A stretch of 64,000 bases of DNA from Streptomyces sp. HM190 (GTDB lineage Bacteria > Actinomycetota > Actinomycetes > Streptomycetales > Streptomycetaceae): contig NZ_CP047318.1 in the NCBI RefSeq assembly GCF_009857135.1, forward strand, positions 62,001 through 126,000. Reading direction: 5' to 3'. The position numbers and the translations under genes are program-made. Below are positions 62,233 to 64,000 of this stretch, piece by piece. The notes under the pieces were generated by a model that worked only from the letters and a program-made list of their open reading frames with translations, made no database searches and had not been told where the DNA came from. Position 1 is the stretch's first letter. Each line of letters begins with the position of its first letter.

Positions 62233-63450
62233 TCAGGAGTACCAGGTGGGCTGCGGCAGTTCACCGGTGAGGACGTGGCGGCCGACCTCACGGCGCTTGT
62301 AGGCGACGGGGTCGTGGAGCGTGTGGGTGCGGATGTTGCGCCAGAAGCGGTCGAGGCCTTCGGCGGAGGCGGTGGCGCGGGCTCCGGTCACCTCGAAGAT
62401 GCGGTGGGTGATCTCCAGGGCGACGTCGGTGGCGCGGGCCTTCACCGCGGCCACCCGCACCTCGAACTCGCCCCGGGCCTGTGCGGTGACCGCGTCCGGG
62501 TCGTCGTGCAGCTTCTGGCCCTCGTCGGCCACGGCGTCGGCCAGGGCCTCGACGGCCCACAGCTGGGCGGTGAGGTCGCCGTAGATGTCGATGACGTAGG
62601 GCTCGTCGACGGCGTGCTCGTGGCCGCCGTGCAGCCAGGGCCGTGACTTGGTCCGGGTGTAGGTGGCGGCGGTCTTCAGCGCTCCGGCGGCGATGCCGAG
62701 GTAGAAGTTGACGAAGACGAGCTGGATGGTCGGCACGTTGAGGGTGTTGTACACGCGGGGCCGGAACTGCTTGTCCACGTATCCGGCGGCGGCGGTCCAG
62801 GGGACGCGTACGGCGTCGAGGGTGACGCCGCCGCTCTCGGTGAGGCGCTGGCCGATGTTGTCCCAGTCGTCGTGGAAGGTCAGGCCCTCGCTGTCGGAGG
62901 GGACGATGGCGAAGACGTGGTCGTCGGTGCCCTCCAGGACGCCTTCCAGCACGGTGACGTCGGAGACCTTGCTGCCGGTGGAGAAGGTCTTGCGGCCGGT
63001 GAAGGTGAGCGTGTCGCCCTCGTCCTTCACCACCACGTCCTCGTCGCGCGGGTTGACCGCGCCGCCGAAGAACCACTGGTTGCGGGCGGCCTCGGCCTCG
63101 ACGTGCTCCCACTGTTCGCGGGTGCCGACCAGGCGGGCAGCCCAGTTCCACAGGTAGTGGTAGCCGAGCAGCTGGCCGATGGAGCCGTCGGCCTTGGCGA
63201 CCTCGCGGACGACGCGGTAGGCGGTGGTCCAGTCCTGGCCCGCGCCGCCGTGCTCGACGGGGCCGAGGAGGGTGACCAGGCCGGACTCCTTCAGCAGCCG
63301 GACCTCCGCGTACGGGGTGGCGGCGGCCTTGTCCCGGGCGGCGGCGTCGGAGGCGAGGACGGCTGCGACCTCGGCGGCGCGGGCGATCCAGCCGGCGGCG
63401 TCGGTCGGGTCGGGGGCGGTCTTCCAGTCGGCCGGTGCGGCGGTGCTCAT
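62233..63450 (-). CDS. DszC/SfnB-like flavin-dependent monooxygenase (acyl-CoA dehydrogenase fold)
   Basis: A 405-residue protein from ATG 63450. KESGLVTLLGPVEHGGAGQDWTTAYRVVREVAKADGSIGQLLGYHYLWNWAARLVG, then TFTGRKTFSTGSKVSDV and FHDDWDNIGQRLTESGGVTLD, and the C-terminal FWRNIRTHTLHDPVAYKRREVGRHVLTGE. This is the DszC-like branch, which adds oxygen to sulfur compounds with reduced FMN. About 30 percent similar by eye to the SfnB-like protein at 60470. It probably works with the SsuE-like reductase. Confidence 0.88.
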   Translation of the reverse strand: MSTAAPADWKTAPDPTDAAGWIARAAEVAAVLASDAAARDKAAATPYAEVRLLKESGLVTLLGPVEHGGAGQDWTTAYRVVREVAKADGSIGQLLGYHYLWNWAARLVGTREQWEHVEAEAARNQWFFGGAVNPRDEDVVVKDEGDTLTFTGRKTFSTGSKVSDVTVLEGVLEGTDDHVFAIVPSDSEGLTFHDDWDNIGQRLTESGGVTLDAVRVPWTAAAGYVDKQFRPRVYNTLNVPTIQLVFVNFYLGIAAGALKTAATYTRTKSRPWLHGGHEHAVDEPYVIDIYGDLTAQLWAVEALADAVADEGQKLHDDPDAVTAQARGEFEVRVAAVKARATDVALEITHRIFEVTGARATASAEGLDRFWRNIRTHTLHDPVAYKRREVGRHVLTGELPQPTWYS

Positions 63451-63497
63451 GGTGGGACCCTTTCGGTCTCGGGTGGGGGAGGGTTCGGGGCGTGCGG

Positions 63498-64000
63498 TCA
63501 GGCGCGGGCGGCGACGGGCACCGACTCGAACTGCCGGGCCTCCAGTTCGCGTACGAGGGGCAGCACCCGCTTGCCGAAGTACTCGACCTCCTCGTGGTAG
63601 TGCAGGAAGCCGAGGAGGAAGAGGTCGACGCCGAGCCGCTTGTAGGCGACGATCCGCTCGGCGATCTGCTCGGGCGTGCCGATCAGGCCCGTGCGGAAGC
63701 CGTCGTTGTACTGGACGAGGTCTTCGAAGCTGGAGTCCTGCCACATGCCCTTGCCGTCTGCGGTGGACTGCCCGGCCTGCTGGACGGCGTCGCGGAAGCC
63801 GTGGACGGCCGGTGTGTCGGCCTTGGCGACGATCTCGCGGAGTGTGTCGCGGGCCTCGGCCTCGGTGTCGCGGGCGATGAGGAAGCCGTTGAGGCCGAAC
63901 TTCGGTGCTGTGCGTCCGGCTTGGGCGGCGGAGGCGCGGACGTCTTCGATCTGCTCGGTGACGCCGTCGAAGTCCTTGCCGTTGCTGAAGTACCAGTCGG
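63498..64000 (-). CDS. LLM-class flavin monooxygenase (SfnG-like), 3' part
   Basis: The frame is open to the right edge, so the 5' part lies outside. The visible 166 residues read DWYFSNGKDFDGVTEQIEDVRASAAQAGRTAPKFGLNGFLIARDTEAEA, then MWQDSSFEDLVQYNDGFRTGLIGTPEQIAERIVAYKRLGVDLFLLGFLHYHEEVEYFGKRVLPLVRELE. The GTPEQIAERI and GVDLFLLGFLHY blocks are typical of LLM monooxygenases of the dimethylsulfone (SfnG) and related type. It is the first visible gene of the organosulfur operon, 47 bases before the DszC-like gene. Confidence 0.85.
   Translation of the reverse strand, partial: DWYFSNGKDFDGVTEQIEDVRASAAQAGRTAPKFGLNGFLIARDTEAEARDTLREIVAKADTPAVHGFRDAVQQAGQSTADGKGMWQDSSFEDLVQYNDGFRTGLIGTPEQIAERIVAYKRLGVDLFLLGFLHYHEEVEYFGKRVLPLVRELEARQFESVPVAARA

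Overview
The window looks like a stretch of a Streptomyces (or close actinomycete) genome. It has very high GC, strong GC bias at third codon positions, frequent GTG starts, AGGAGG-type ribosome binding sites, and gene families typical of streptomycetes: nSTAND-WD40 proteins, SpoIIE-like ATPases, and a type I-E CRISPR with GTGCTCCCC-type repeats. The dense mix of defence genes, broken insertion sequences and gene remnants suggests an accessory island or chromosome-arm region. No tRNA or rRNA gene was seen.

Region by region. 1-6.6 kb: the tail of an esterase, a TnpB remnant, a PIN / XRE-ImmA pair separated by an intact IS5-group element, and a few hypothetical genes. 6.9-17 kb: two large STAND-type NTPases, a NACHT protein with a C-terminal PD-(D/E)XK nuclease (minus strand) and a membrane nSTAND1-WD40 protein (plus strand), followed by a small secreted protein. 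17-20.3 kb: a dead two-gene IS element bounded by inverted repeats, then an intact IS256-family element that cut off the last codons of the gene beside it. 20.3-24 kb: a three-gene minus-strand set that includes a PD-(D/E)XK nuclease-like protein, with a divergent zinc-finger protein. 25.1-33 kb: a tightly overlapping operon (198-aa protein, nuclease-helicase fusion, 716-aa unknown, TerD-domain frame) facing a 669-aa protein with a HEPN-type RNxxxH motif. 33.5-34.5 kb: a HigB/HigA-like toxin-antitoxin pair in convergent arrangement.

35.3-48.9 kb is a complete type I-E CRISPR-Cas locus: cas3-cas8e-cse2-cas7e-cas5e-cas6e-cas1-cas2 on the minus strand. It is flanked by a 58-repeat array downstream of cas2 and a 7-repeat array upstream of cas3 that points the other way. 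The two leaders share short motifs at identical 35-nt spacing. The far end of the small array runs into the tail of a truncated Bcr/CflA-like transporter gene.

49.7-53 kb is metabolic: a MarR regulator followed by a DsbA-like protein, a variant MBL-fold protein, a SnoaL-like protein and an alpha/beta hydrolase. 53.8-56.2 kb is an IS21-family element with both genes broken. 56.6-64 kb holds a TetR regulator, a SpoIIE-like ATPase, a DUF1348/NTF2-like protein, and an organosulfur-utilisation operon (SsuD-like and SfnG-like monooxygenases, an SsuE-like flavin reductase, two SfnB/DszC-like flavoproteins). A palindrome AGAACGNNCGTTCT recurs at five promoter-like sites in the 57-59 kb part and is the likely TetR operator.
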